Positions 51,659 through 63,171 of a stretch of DNA of 64,000 nucleotides are shown one piece after another. Below the pieces are notes generated by a model. That model was not told where the DNA came from, searched no databases, and saw nothing but the letters and a program-made list of their open reading frames with translations. Where the stretch lies: positions 1-64,000 of the forward strand of contig JAUIEC010000001.1 of NCBI GenBank assembly GCA_030428945.1, given 5' to 3'. Source of the DNA: Phycisphaerae bacterium. GTDB lineage: Bacteria > Planctomycetota > Phycisphaerae > UBA1845 > Fen-1342. A program made the position numbers and the translations under genes. Each line of letters begins with the position of its first letter. The stretch's first letter is position 1.

Positions 51659-53338
51659 GTGAGTGAGACCCTCTTTTCTCAGCATCGCGACAAGCTGCAG
51701 GCCGCCTGCGAGGCCATCCGGACCCGGGCCTACTGGAGCGGCTACCCCGAAGTCCCCAGCGGCAAGATCTACGGCGAAACCGCCCGGAAAGACGGGGCGG
51801 CCGCCTTCCAGGGCTACTGCGGCAGCACCTTCGAACTGGATCAGCCCGGAGCGGGCGGGACCGTCGGCAGCGAAACCTCGCCCTTCGGACTCGACCTGAA
51901 CATCCGCTACCCGCAGTCCGACCTCGCCAGCCTGGTCGCGGCCGCCTCGGACGCCCAGTGCGGCTGGCGGGACGTCGACCTGGAATCGCGGGTCGGCGTC
52001 TGCCTCGAGATCCTCGAGCGCCTGAACCGCCGCAGCTTCGAGATGGCCTGCGCGGTGATGCACACCACCGGGCAGGGCTTCATGATGGCCTTCCAGGCCG
52101 GCGGCCCGCACGCCCAGGACCGCGGCCTCGAAGCGGTCGCCTATGCCTACGAGGAACTCAGCCGTCTGCCGCGCGAGGCCGAATGGACCAAGCGGGTCAG
52201 CAAGACCGACTCGATCACGCTTCGCAAGACCTATCGCGTCGTGCCGCGCGGGATCGCGGCCGTCGTCGGCTGTTCGACCTTCCCGACCTGGAACAGTTAC
52301 CCGGCCCTGTTCGCCAGCCTCGCGACCGGCAACGCCGTGATCGTCAAGCCGCACCCGGGCGCGATCCTGCCGCTGGCCCTGACCGTGCGGATCGCCCGCG
52401 ACGTCCTCCGCGAGGCCGGGCACGACCCGAACGTCGTGACGTTGCTGGCCGACAGTCCGGACGCGCCGCGGACCAGGGACCTGGTGACGCATCCGGCGGT
52501 CGGGATCGTCGACTACACCGGCGGTTCGGCCTTCGGTGACTGGGTCGAGGAGAACGCCCGCCAGGCGGTGGTCTTCACCGAGAAAGCCGGCGTCAACGCG
52601 ACGATTCTCGACAGCGCCGACGACCTCAAGGCCCTGACCGGCAACCTGGCGTTCTCGCTGTGCCTGTACTCCGGCCAGATGTGCACGACGCCGCAGAACA
52701 TCTTCATCCCGGCCGGCGGCATCACGGTCGGGGGCGAGAAGCTGAGCTTCGACGACACGGCCAACGCGCTCATCAAGGCGATCGACTGGCTGCTGAGCGA
52801 TCCGGCCCGCGGGGCGGAGATCCTCGGGGCGATCCAGAACCCGGCCACGGCGGCCCGCATCGAGCAGGCGGCCCAGGCGGGCGGGACGGTGCTGCGGGCC
52901 TCGACGCCGGTGGTCAACGAGCAGTTCCCGGACGCGCGGGTGCATTCGCCGCTGGTGCTGCAGGTTGATGCCAGCCAGACGGAACTGTTCCAGAAGGAGA
53001 TGTTCGGGCCGATCTGCTACCTGGTGAAGACGGCCGACACGGCCGAGAGCATCCGCCTGGCGGCCGAGACGGCCCGCTCGTGCGGAGCGCTGACCAGCGG
53101 CGTGTACACGACGGACGAGGCGACCCGGGCGGCGGCCGAGCAGGCCCTGATCAACGCGGGCGCGAACATCAGTTGCAACCTGGTGGGTCCGATCTACGTG
53201 AACCAGGCGGCCGCGTTCAGCGACTACCACGTGTCGGGTGCGAACCCGGCGGGGAACGCGACGCTGACGGACGCGGCCTTCGTGACGAGCCGGTTCCGGG
53301 TGGTGCAGAGTCGCAGCCTGGTACCGGCACAGGGATGA
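51659..53338 (+). CDS. paaN: PaaN-type aldehyde dehydrogenase
   Basis: A 559-residue aldehyde dehydrogenase of the PaaN group (phenylacetate-pathway ring-opening aldehyde dehydrogenase without a hydratase domain). Typical features: N-terminal WSGYPEVPSGKIYGE, FGLDLNIRYPQ, GFMMAFQAGGPHAQDRGLEA, cofactor motif VGCSTFPTWNSYPALFAS, and nucleophile Cys in YSGQMCTTPQNIF. The start is GTG at 51659 with GAGGA upstream. No other paa gene is nearby, so its substrate may differ. It is only 1.3 kb from the microcompartment operon but has no encapsulation helix. Confidence 0.85.
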   Translation: MSETLFSQHRDKLQAACEAIRTRAYWSGYPEVPSGKIYGETARKDGAAAFQGYCGSTFELDQPGAGGTVGSETSPFGLDLNIRYPQSDLASLVAAASDAQCGWRDVDLESRVGVCLEILERLNRRSFEMACAVMHTTGQGFMMAFQAGGPHAQDRGLEAVAYAYEELSRLPREAEWTKRVSKTDSITLRKTYRVVPRGIAAVVGCSTFPTWNSYPALFASLATGNAVIVKPHPGAILPLALTVRIARDVLREAGHDPNVVTLLADSPDAPRTRDLVTHPAVGIVDYTGGSAFGDWVEENARQAVVFTEKAGVNATILDSADDLKALTGNLAFSLCLYSGQMCTTPQNIFIPAGGITVGGEKLSFDDTANALIKAIDWLLSDPARGAEILGAIQNPATAARIEQAAQAGGTVLRASTPVVNEQFPDARVHSPLVLQVDASQTELFQKEMFGPICYLVKTADTAESIRLAAETARSCGALTSGVYTTDEATRAAAEQALINAGANISCNLVGPIYVNQAAAFSDYHVSGANPAGNATLTDAAFVTSRFRVVQSRSLVPAQG

Positions 53339-53401
53339 ACGCGTGAAGACGCGCAGGCGTAGGGGCATCGGTTCGCAGGTCTCGCAGTTGAGAGAGTTGT
53401 C

Positions 53402-56400
53402 ATGATTCGTTCGGGCTGTATCGCGGTGTCGCTGCTGGTGGCCGTGGGCGTGGTGGTCGGGCAGCAGCAGGAGTTTCCGGCCGGGGCGTTGCTGCCGAAG
53501 GAAGAGACCGGCGCGGCCCGCTTCCTGGCGGCGCACCCCGAGTACGACGGTCGTGGCGTGGTGGTGGCGATCTTCGACACCGGCGTGGATCCGGGTGCCC
53601 CGGGGATGCAGATCACCAGCGACGGCCGGCCGAAGATCGTCGACATGATCGACGGCAGCGGCAGCGGGGACGTGCCGACGACGACGGTGCGCACGGTCGA
53701 GGATGGTGTGCTGGCGGGTCTCTCGGGTCGCAGCCTGCAGGTTCCGTCCGGCTGGAGCAACCCGAGCGGCGACTATCACCTGGGGCTGAAGCGTGGCTAC
53801 GAGCTGTTCCCGGGTGGACTGGTGGGGCGGATCAAGGCCAAGCGGAAGGAGGCCTGGGACGAGCGGCAGCGGGCGGCGCTGGCGGACGCGCGTCGCGGAC
53901 TGGTGGCCTTTGACGCCGCGCACGCGAAGCCGACGCGCGAGGAACTGAAGACGCGGCAGGATCTGCAGGACCGGATCACGCTGCTGGAGACCCTGCAGAA
54001 GAACTACGACGATCCGGGTCCGATGTACGACTGCGTGGTGTTTCACGACGGCGACACCTGGCGGGCGGTGATCGACACGGACGAGGACGGCGACCTGGGC
54101 GACGAGCGGGTGCTGACGAACTTCCGGGCCGAGCGGCAGTTCGCGACGTTCGACCAGGAGACGCTGCTGAACTTCGCGGTCAACATCTACGCGGACGGCA
54201 GGCTGCTCTCGATCGTGACCGACAGCGGCGCGCACGGGACGCACGTGGCCGGGATCGTGGCGGCGCACTTCCCGGACCAGCCCGAGCTGAACGGGATCGC
54301 GCCGGGCGCGCAGATCGTGGCCGTCAAGATCGGCGACACGCGACTGCGTTCGTCGTCGGCGGGAACGGGCGAGATTCGCGGCGCGATCGCGGCCCTGGCG
54401 AACGAGTGCGACCTGATCAACATGAGCTACGGCGGGCCGACGCCGAGTCCGAACGAAGGCCGGATCATCGACATCTACTCGGAGATCGTGGATCGCTACG
54501 GCGTGATCTGGTGCGCGAGCGCGGGTAACAGCGGCCCGGCGCTGTCGACGGTCGGCGGACCGGGCGGGACGACCGAGGCCCTGTTCGGAATCGGGGCGGC
54601 GATCTCGCCGGCGATGATGGACGCCCAGTACGCGCTCCGCGAATCCACGCAGGAGATGCAGTACACCTGGTCGAGTCGCGGGCCGACGCTGGACGGCGCG
54701 ATCGGGGTCAAGTTCAGCGCGCCGGGCGGGGCGATCGCGCCGGTCCCGAACTGGGTCCTGCAGCGCAACATGCAGATGAACGGGACGTCGATGGCGGCCC
54801 CGAACGCGTGCGGCGGCATCGCCCTGCTGCTGAGCGGACTGAAGGCCGAGGGGATCCCCTACGCGCCGCGGCACATCCGCCGGGCGATCGAGAACACGAC
54901 CCGCGAGATTCCCGGCGAGCCGGTCTTTCACGTCGGCGCCGGCATGATCCAGATCGACGCGGCCTTCGCGCACCTGCAGGCGCATCGGCCGTACACGCAG
55001 CGGGACCTGCGGTTCGAGGTCAGCGTCGCCGGACGGGACGGGGCCCGCGGGATCTACCTGCGCGAACCGCACGAGACGCGCCGCGTCCTGCAGACCAACG
55101 TGCGGGTCACGCCGGCCTTCCATCACGACGCCGACAACCGCGACAAGGTCGACTTCGAGATGCGCGTCCGGCTGGAAACCGACGCCCGCTGGGTGGGCGT
55201 GGCCGACCACCTGATGCTGATGCACGGCGGCCGGTCGTTCGAGGTGCGGGTCGACCCGACCCGGCTCGAACCCGGGCTGCACTACGCCGAGATCCGCGGG
55301 TTCGACAGCGACGATCCGGAGCGCGGCCCGCTGTTCCGGATTCCGGTGACGGTGATTCAGCCGCGGCCGGTCGATGCGGAGGCTGTTCCGCACTGGAACA
55401 GTCGGCTGCGGTTCCAGCCCGGACAGATCGCGCGGCGTTTCCTGGCGGTCCCGCCGGGGGCGACCTGGGCCGACGTGCGGATCAGCATGGTGGATGCCGA
55501 CGCGCGGCGGAGGCTCGTGCTGCACACGCAGCAGATCCTGCCCGAACGGGCCTTCGATGTCCGCAACCGCCGCGAGTACATCTGGGTCGAGCCCGGACAG
55601 CCCGAGGTGCGGACCCTGCCGGTCGTCGGCGGGCGGACGCTGGAGTTCTGCCTGGCGCAGTACTGGTCGAGCCTCGGCGAGGGGACCTTTGACGTGGAAG
55701 TTTCCTTCCACGGCCTGGTGCCCGACACCCAGGATGTCGCACTGACCGACGGCGGCTACAGCCGGATGATCGACGTTGTCGCGCCGCTGCAGACCGAGAC
55801 ACTCGCCCCCGCCGCGACGCTGAAGACCTGGCGGCAGACGCTGCGTCCGGAGAAGCACGAGATCCGTCCGCTGGACAGCGTCCGCGACCGCCTGCCGGAG
55901 AACCGGCAGATCTACGAGCTGATTCTCTCGTACGCGTTCGAGCAGGAATCGGACGGGGACGTGCTCTGTCGGCCGGCGCTGACGCGCGACCCCGAAGCGT
56001 GGGACACCTGGGAGTCGCAGACCTACGCGGTCTATGACGCGAACAAGCGGCTGCTCGGGTTCGGGTTCGAAGGAAGCGACCCGCTGGAACTGAAGAAGGG
56101 CGGGCACCATGTCCGCTTCCACGTGCGCTCCACCGACCTGGCGCGGCTCGAGAAGCTGGCCGACATGCCGATGTGGATCGATCGCCCGCTCGACAAGCCG
56201 ATCACGCTGAAAGCCTACGGCGATCCGGATGATGTTGTCGCACGCCGCGGCGGGTTCGGATCGCGGATGCTCGCGCCCGGCGAACGGGCCTCGTTCTTCC
56301 TGGCGGGCCCGGACGGGGACCAGGTTCCGAAGAAAGCCGCCCCCGGCGATCGACTGGTCGGCACGCTGACGCTCGGGCAGAAGGACGACAGCCTGCCCGG

Positions 56401-57208
56401 GCTGGGACAGCGCCCCGGCGGCTGGCCGCTGACGTTCGTCGTGCCGCCGCGGGCGGTGCCGGACAAGGAGCCGTCGGCCAGCGATGACGAGCCGGCCGAC
56501 AAGCCGGGCCCGCTGGCGGAACTGGCCGACGAGTTGCGTGATGCCCGGATCGCCCGGCTGGGCACGTGGTCGGTCGACGACGAGGCGTTCGGCACGCTGC
56601 GTGACCAGTTGCTGGCCGAGTTCCCCGAGCATCTGCCGCTGCACCAGGTGCTGCTGGAGCGGCTGGACCAGGCCGACGAACGCCGCGCGCGGCTCGACGA
56701 GATCATCGCGGCCTGCACGCGTCTGCTGGAACGGATCGACCGCGACGCGCTGGCGCGTCACTTCGGGACCGAGGTGGACGGCGATGACCCGACGCAGAAG
56801 GCGGCCCGCAAGCGGTTCGAGGAGCAGCGCGAGATTCTGACCGACACGCTGTACCGGCAGGGTCGGGCGCTGTGGTATCGATTGATCGACGAGGACGGTC
56901 GGCTGCGTGAGGATCTGCCGGAGGCGGACCAGGTTGCCGCCCGCATGGAGCAGACGATCGCGGAACTGGATCGCTGGGTGGACCTCGACGCGCCGGAGTA
57001 CGTGCTGCTGAAGATCGCGCGGGCGCGGCTGCACGGGCGACTGGGCACCGCGGTCAGCCTGCTGAACAAGCGGATCGACCACGAGGCCGAGCGACGCCTG
57101 TACGAAAAGCGGGCCCGGCTGTTCGACCAGCTTGGCTGGTCACACTGGGCGGCCTACGAACGCAACTGGCTGCTGATTCGCTACCCGGATGACTACCAGC
57201 CGTTCTAG
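53402..57208 (+). CDS. Exported subtilisin-family peptidase, tripeptidyl-peptidase II-like
   Basis: A 1268-residue S8 peptidase. A signal peptide ends near residue 20. The catalytic triad is Asp59 (VAIFDTGVDPGAPG), His278 (SGAHGTHVAGIVA) and Ser463 (NGTSMAAPNACGG), with the oxyanion Asn in CASAGNSGP. A long insertion of about 200 residues between Asp and His, and a very long beta-rich C-terminus, match tripeptidyl-peptidase II, which removes tripeptides and forms giant assemblies. Unlike the cytosolic eukaryotic enzyme it has an export signal. It is 63 bases downstream of paaN. Confidence 0.92.
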   Translation: MIRSGCIAVSLLVAVGVVVGQQQEFPAGALLPKEETGAARFLAAHPEYDGRGVVVAIFDTGVDPGAPGMQITSDGRPKIVDMIDGSGSGDVPTTTVRTVEDGVLAGLSGRSLQVPSGWSNPSGDYHLGLKRGYELFPGGLVGRIKAKRKEAWDERQRAALADARRGLVAFDAAHAKPTREELKTRQDLQDRITLLETLQKNYDDPGPMYDCVVFHDGDTWRAVIDTDEDGDLGDERVLTNFRAERQFATFDQETLLNFAVNIYADGRLLSIVTDSGAHGTHVAGIVAAHFPDQPELNGIAPGAQIVAVKIGDTRLRSSSAGTGEIRGAIAALANECDLINMSYGGPTPSPNEGRIIDIYSEIVDRYGVIWCASAGNSGPALSTVGGPGGTTEALFGIGAAISPAMMDAQYALRESTQEMQYTWSSRGPTLDGAIGVKFSAPGGAIAPVPNWVLQRNMQMNGTSMAAPNACGGIALLLSGLKAEGIPYAPRHIRRAIENTTREIPGEPVFHVGAGMIQIDAAFAHLQAHRPYTQRDLRFEVSVAGRDGARGIYLREPHETRRVLQTNVRVTPAFHHDADNRDKVDFEMRVRLETDARWVGVADHLMLMHGGRSFEVRVDPTRLEPGLHYAEIRGFDSDDPERGPLFRIPVTVIQPRPVDAEAVPHWNSRLRFQPGQIARRFLAVPPGATWADVRISMVDADARRRLVLHTQQILPERAFDVRNRREYIWVEPGQPEVRTLPVVGGRTLEFCLAQYWSSLGEGTFDVEVSFHGLVPDTQDVALTDGGYSRMIDVVAPLQTETLAPAATLKTWRQTLRPEKHEIRPLDSVRDRLPENRQIYELILSYAFEQESDGDVLCRPALTRDPEAWDTWESQTYAVYDANKRLLGFGFEGSDPLELKKGGHHVRFHVRSTDLARLEKLADMPMWIDRPLDKPITLKAYGDPDDVVARRGGFGSRMLAPGERASFFLAGPDGDQVPKKAAPGDRLVGTLTLGQKDDSLPGLGQRPGGWPLTFVVPPRAVPDKEPSASDDEPADKPGPLAELADELRDARIARLGTWSVDDEAFGTLRDQLLAEFPEHLPLHQVLLERLDQADERRARLDEIIAACTRLLERIDRDALARHFGTEVDGDDPTQKAARKRFEEQREILTDTLYRQGRALWYRLIDEDGRLREDLPEADQVAARMEQTIAELDRWVDLDAPEYVLLKIARARLHGRLGTAVSLLNKRIDHEAERRLYEKRARLFDQLGWSHWAAYERNWLLIRYPDDYQPF

Positions 57209-57221
57209 GACCAGGTCACCA

Positions 57222-57283
57222 AGTAAGCAAGTAATCAAGTGAGCAAGTGAGCAGGTGAGCAGGTGAGCAGGTACGCGAGCATG
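57222..57283. repeat. 8-bp-period tract (AAGTGAGC family)
   Basis: AAGTAAGC, AAGTGAGC and AGGTGAGC units in tandem after the subtilase stop; same family as 8984 and 16709. Confidence 0.8.
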
Positions 57284-57320
57284 GGAGGACGCCGGGGCTG
57301 TCTGACGCCCGGGATGCGCG

Positions 57321-57989
57321 ATGATTGAACATGGTCCGTTGCAACTGAGTTTCTTCATTGACCCGATGTTCCAGGAGAACGGGGTGCTGCTCTGGCGGGC
57401 GGGGGAGCAGGACGCCTGGGCGATCGACCCCGGCCTGCCGCCGCAGCCGGACGACATGCTCGCGATGCTGCGCAAGCATGACCTGACGCTGCGGGCGATC
57501 GTGCTGACACACTGCCACGCCGATCACATCGCGGGCATCGTTCCGCTGCGGTCGGCCCTCGGCGACGTGCCGGTGGTCTGCCCGGTCGATGAGACCACCC
57601 TGCTGATGGATCCCTACGAGAACCTCTCGGCCCAGTTCGGCATGCCCGTCTCCGGTCCGCCCGCCGACCAGACGCTGGCACCCGGCGACCCGCTCGACAT
57701 GGGCGACTTCGACTGGAACGTGCTCGACGTCCGCGGCCATTCACCCGGCGGCCTCGCGTTTCACTGCCCCGAACTGGGCATCGCGTTCGTCGGCGATGCC
57801 GTCTTCGCCGAGGGCATCGGCCGCTATGACTTCCCGCACAGCGACGGGCAGGCCCTGATCGCCAACATCCGCGACAACCTGCTGACGCTCCCCGACGAGA
57901 CCGTGCTGTACGCCGGGCACGGACCGGCCACCACCGTCGAACGGGTCCGCCGCGAGAACCAGATGCTCCGGCAGGTGCTCGGGCTGTGA
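57321..57989 (+). CDS. Metallo-beta-lactamase-fold hydrolase, glyoxalase II-like
   Basis: A 222-residue MBL-fold enzyme. The metal-binding motif THCHADH (His64, His66, Asp68, His69), the later DVRGHSPGG His, the GDAVFAEG Asp and YAGHGPATT His give a full binuclear site. The size and the GHSPGG and GHGPATT motifs fit YcbL/glyoxalase II-type thioester hydrolases. Its stop overlaps the start of the binding-lipoprotein gene (TGATG). Confidence 0.88.
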   Translation: MIEHGPLQLSFFIDPMFQENGVLLWRAGEQDAWAIDPGLPPQPDDMLAMLRKHDLTLRAIVLTHCHADHIAGIVPLRSALGDVPVVCPVDETTLLMDPYENLSAQFGMPVSGPPADQTLAPGDPLDMGDFDWNVLDVRGHSPGGLAFHCPELGIAFVGDAVFAEGIGRYDFPHSDGQALIANIRDNLLTLPDETVLYAGHGPATTVERVRRENQMLRQVLGL

Positions 57990-58861
57990 TGCGGGCCGGC
58001 CTGGGGGTGCTGCTGGCCGCCGCCCTGAGCCTGGCCGGCTGCAGCGAGCCGCCGGCGCAACCCCCGGACAGCGCGGTGCCGCAGCGGATCGTGGCCGGGT
58101 CGCCGGCCGCGGTGGAGATCTGCTGCGCGCTCGGGCTGCGCGAGCGACTGGTGGGGCGCAGCGCGTTCGCGTCCTTCCCACCCGGGATCGAGACGGTCGC
58201 GTCGGTCGGCGGCCTGACCGATGCGAATCCCGAGCAGCTTGTGCGTCTGAAGCCGGACCTGATCCTGATTTCCGGTACCAGCCAGATGCACCAGGAACGC
58301 TTCGGGCGCCTGGGGCTGCGGCTCGAATCGCTGCCGGACGGCGGCCTCGAAGACATCTTCACGGCGATCCACCAGGTCGGACAGATCGTGCAGCGGCAGC
58401 GCCAGGCCGGCGAGGTCGTGGCCGGCCTGCGGTCGGCGCTGGATGCCGTCGATCAGCAGGTGCCGCCGGGTTCGGGCCGACGCGTGCTGCTTGTGCTGCA
58501 GCCGCTGGCCAATCCGCCGGAGCCGCCCACGGTGCTCGGTCCCGGCTCGTACGGTCACGACCTGCTGCTGCGGGCCGGGTATCGGCCGGCGATGCCCGCG
58601 CTCACGGGCGCGTACTCGGATCCGAGCCTGGAGGCGATCGCCCGGTCCGATCCCGAGATCATCATCGAACTGGTGCCGGGCTCGCAGGCGGCCGATCCGG
58701 ACGAGCGGGCGGCCCACTGGCGGCTGCTGGGCGATCTGGCGGCCGTGCGGGCGGGTCGGGTGCTGCAGTTGGCCGACCCCAAGTATTTCGTGCCGGGGCC
58801 GCGGGTGGCGGAGTTCTACGCGGATCTGCGGCGGGCGCTGGCCGAGGCGGACGAGCGATGA
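57989..58861 (+). CDS. Periplasmic binding lipoprotein (BtuF/FecB type)
   Basis: A 290-residue ABC-transporter binding protein. A signal sequence with lipobox LAGC places Cys18 as the lipid anchor. The class III fold is shown by RIVAGSPAAVEICCALGLRERLVGRS, SVGGLTDANPEQLVRLKPDLILISG and PGSYGHDLLLRAGYRPA. The ligand is probably vitamin B12, haem or an iron chelate; it cannot be fixed by sequence. Coupled to the MBL gene upstream and the ATPase gene downstream (ATGA). No permease gene accompanies it. Confidence 0.87.
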   Translation: MRAGLGVLLAAALSLAGCSEPPAQPPDSAVPQRIVAGSPAAVEICCALGLRERLVGRSAFASFPPGIETVASVGGLTDANPEQLVRLKPDLILISGTSQMHQERFGRLGLRLESLPDGGLEDIFTAIHQVGQIVQRQRQAGEVVAGLRSALDAVDQQVPPGSGRRVLLVLQPLANPPEPPTVLGPGSYGHDLLLRAGYRPAMPALTGAYSDPSLEAIARSDPEIIIELVPGSQAADPDERAAHWRLLGDLAAVRAGRVLQLADPKYFVPGPRVAEFYADLRRALAEADER

Positions 58862-59655
58862 GCACCGCGATCCTGGAAGCCCGGGGCCTGTCGGTGCGGC
58901 TGTCCGGCCGGGCGGTGCTTTCCGACGTGGACCTGGTGGTGGAGCCGGGCGCGTGCGTGACGATCATCGGTCCGAACGGAGCCGGCAAGACGACGCTGCT
59001 GCGGGCGTTGCTGGGGTTGCAGCCGCTGGATGGCGGGTCGGTGACGTGTGCGGGGCAGAGTCTGTCGTCGCTGGGGGCGCGGGCCCGGGGGCGTTTCGCG
59101 GCGTACGTTCCGCAGTCGCTGCCGGGAGATCCGCCGGTCAGTGTCCGCCAGGCGGTGGAACTGGGACGCTTTCCGCATCAGGGCCCGTTCCAGGCGGCCG
59201 GCGTCGCGGATCGCGCGGCGGTCGACGCGGCCTTGGAGGCCTGCGGGCTGACGGAACTGGCCGAGCGGCCGATGGGTTGCCTGAGCGGCGGTGAACGGCA
59301 GCGGACGCTGCTGGCGGCGGCCTTTGCGCAGGCGCCGCGGGTGCTGTTCCTGGACGAGCCGACGACGGGGCTGGACCCGGGCTATCAGCTTGAACTGGTG
59401 GGGTTGCTGCGCGGGTGGCGTCGGCAGGGCGGGACACTGGTGCTGGTGAGCCACGATCTGCACCTGCCGGGGGCCCTGGGGGGCAGGCTGGTGGCGTTGC
59501 GGGCCGGCCGGGTGGCGGCCGATGCGCCGGTTGTGGAACTGTTACGCGCCGAACGCCTGGGCGAGATCTACGGCGCGCCGCTGGAGGTGGCGGCCCTGGG
59601 CCCGGCGCGGACCGCGGTGATCCCGGCCTTTCCGCCCGAGCGGTCGGAGGACTGA
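58858..59655 (+). CDS. ABC transporter ATPase (BtuD/FecE type)
   Basis: A 265-residue ATP-binding subunit. Walker A GPNGAGKT (39-46), Q-loop AAYVPQSLPG, signature LSGGERQR, Walker B VLFLDEPTTGLDP and the switch His in LVSHDLHLPG are all intact. VRQAVELGRFPHQGPF is the pattern of the metal-chelate/B12 uptake subfamily. It would energise uptake with the upstream binding protein, but the membrane subunit is missing downstream, where repeats begin. Confidence 0.92.
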   Translation: MSTAILEARGLSVRLSGRAVLSDVDLVVEPGACVTIIGPNGAGKTTLLRALLGLQPLDGGSVTCAGQSLSSLGARARGRFAAYVPQSLPGDPPVSVRQAVELGRFPHQGPFQAAGVADRAAVDAALEACGLTELAERPMGCLSGGERQRTLLAAAFAQAPRVLFLDEPTTGLDPGYQLELVGLLRGWRRQGGTLVLVSHDLHLPGALGGRLVALRAGRVAADAPVVELLRAERLGEIYGAPLEVAALGPARTAVIPAFPPERSED

Positions 59656-59980
59656 CGCGACACGCCGCCCGCCTCCCTCTGAAGACACTGCTCAAGAGCC
59701 GTGGCACCAGGACCCCGTCGCAGTCGGCGCGCACCAGGGTTCCGTCGCAGTCTTCCGCATGCTGGTCCTGCCCCAGGGCTGGTCGGAGGTCCTGGAAGAT
59801 GCGGGCCCGCGTCCGGACGCTGCGCACCAGTGTCCTCGCTCCCTCGCTCCCTTGCTCCCTTGCTCCCTTCCCTTATGATCCATCGCTGCAGGACGCCCTG
59901 CGGGGCGGGCGGGCGCATCACCCAATCGATGAGATCAGCTAACCCGGCGCACGGGCCGGACGACACACTGGGAGTCGAGC
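59656..59980. other. 325-bp intergenic region with repeats
   Basis: No gene recognised. A pair of 26-base direct repeats built on GCACCAGG..CCGTCGCAGTC lies at about 59703-59754, and a GCTCCCTT octamer tract at 59837-59873. The remainder up to the ppdK start shows nothing. Confidence 0.55.
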
Positions 59981-63085
<3,105 letters not shown>

Positions 63086-63171
63086 CAGAGACAGAGCGAG
63101 TTCGAAGCGCGGGCGGTCCCGGGAGTCGTGCCCGGTGACCGCCAGCCTCAGCATCCGATAAAAACGACACT

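Noticed and set aside
51659..53338. paaN as part of the microcompartment
   Set aside because: It has no encapsulation helix, lies beyond a convergent gene and a repeat island, and belongs to a different aldehyde dehydrogenase group.
51482..57082. Very long open frame (about 1866 codons) on the minus strand
   Set aside because: It is antisense to paaN and the subtilase, both of which have full catalytic motifs. Its translation is Arg/Val/Asp-rich and low in motifs, as expected from the high-GC shadow frame.
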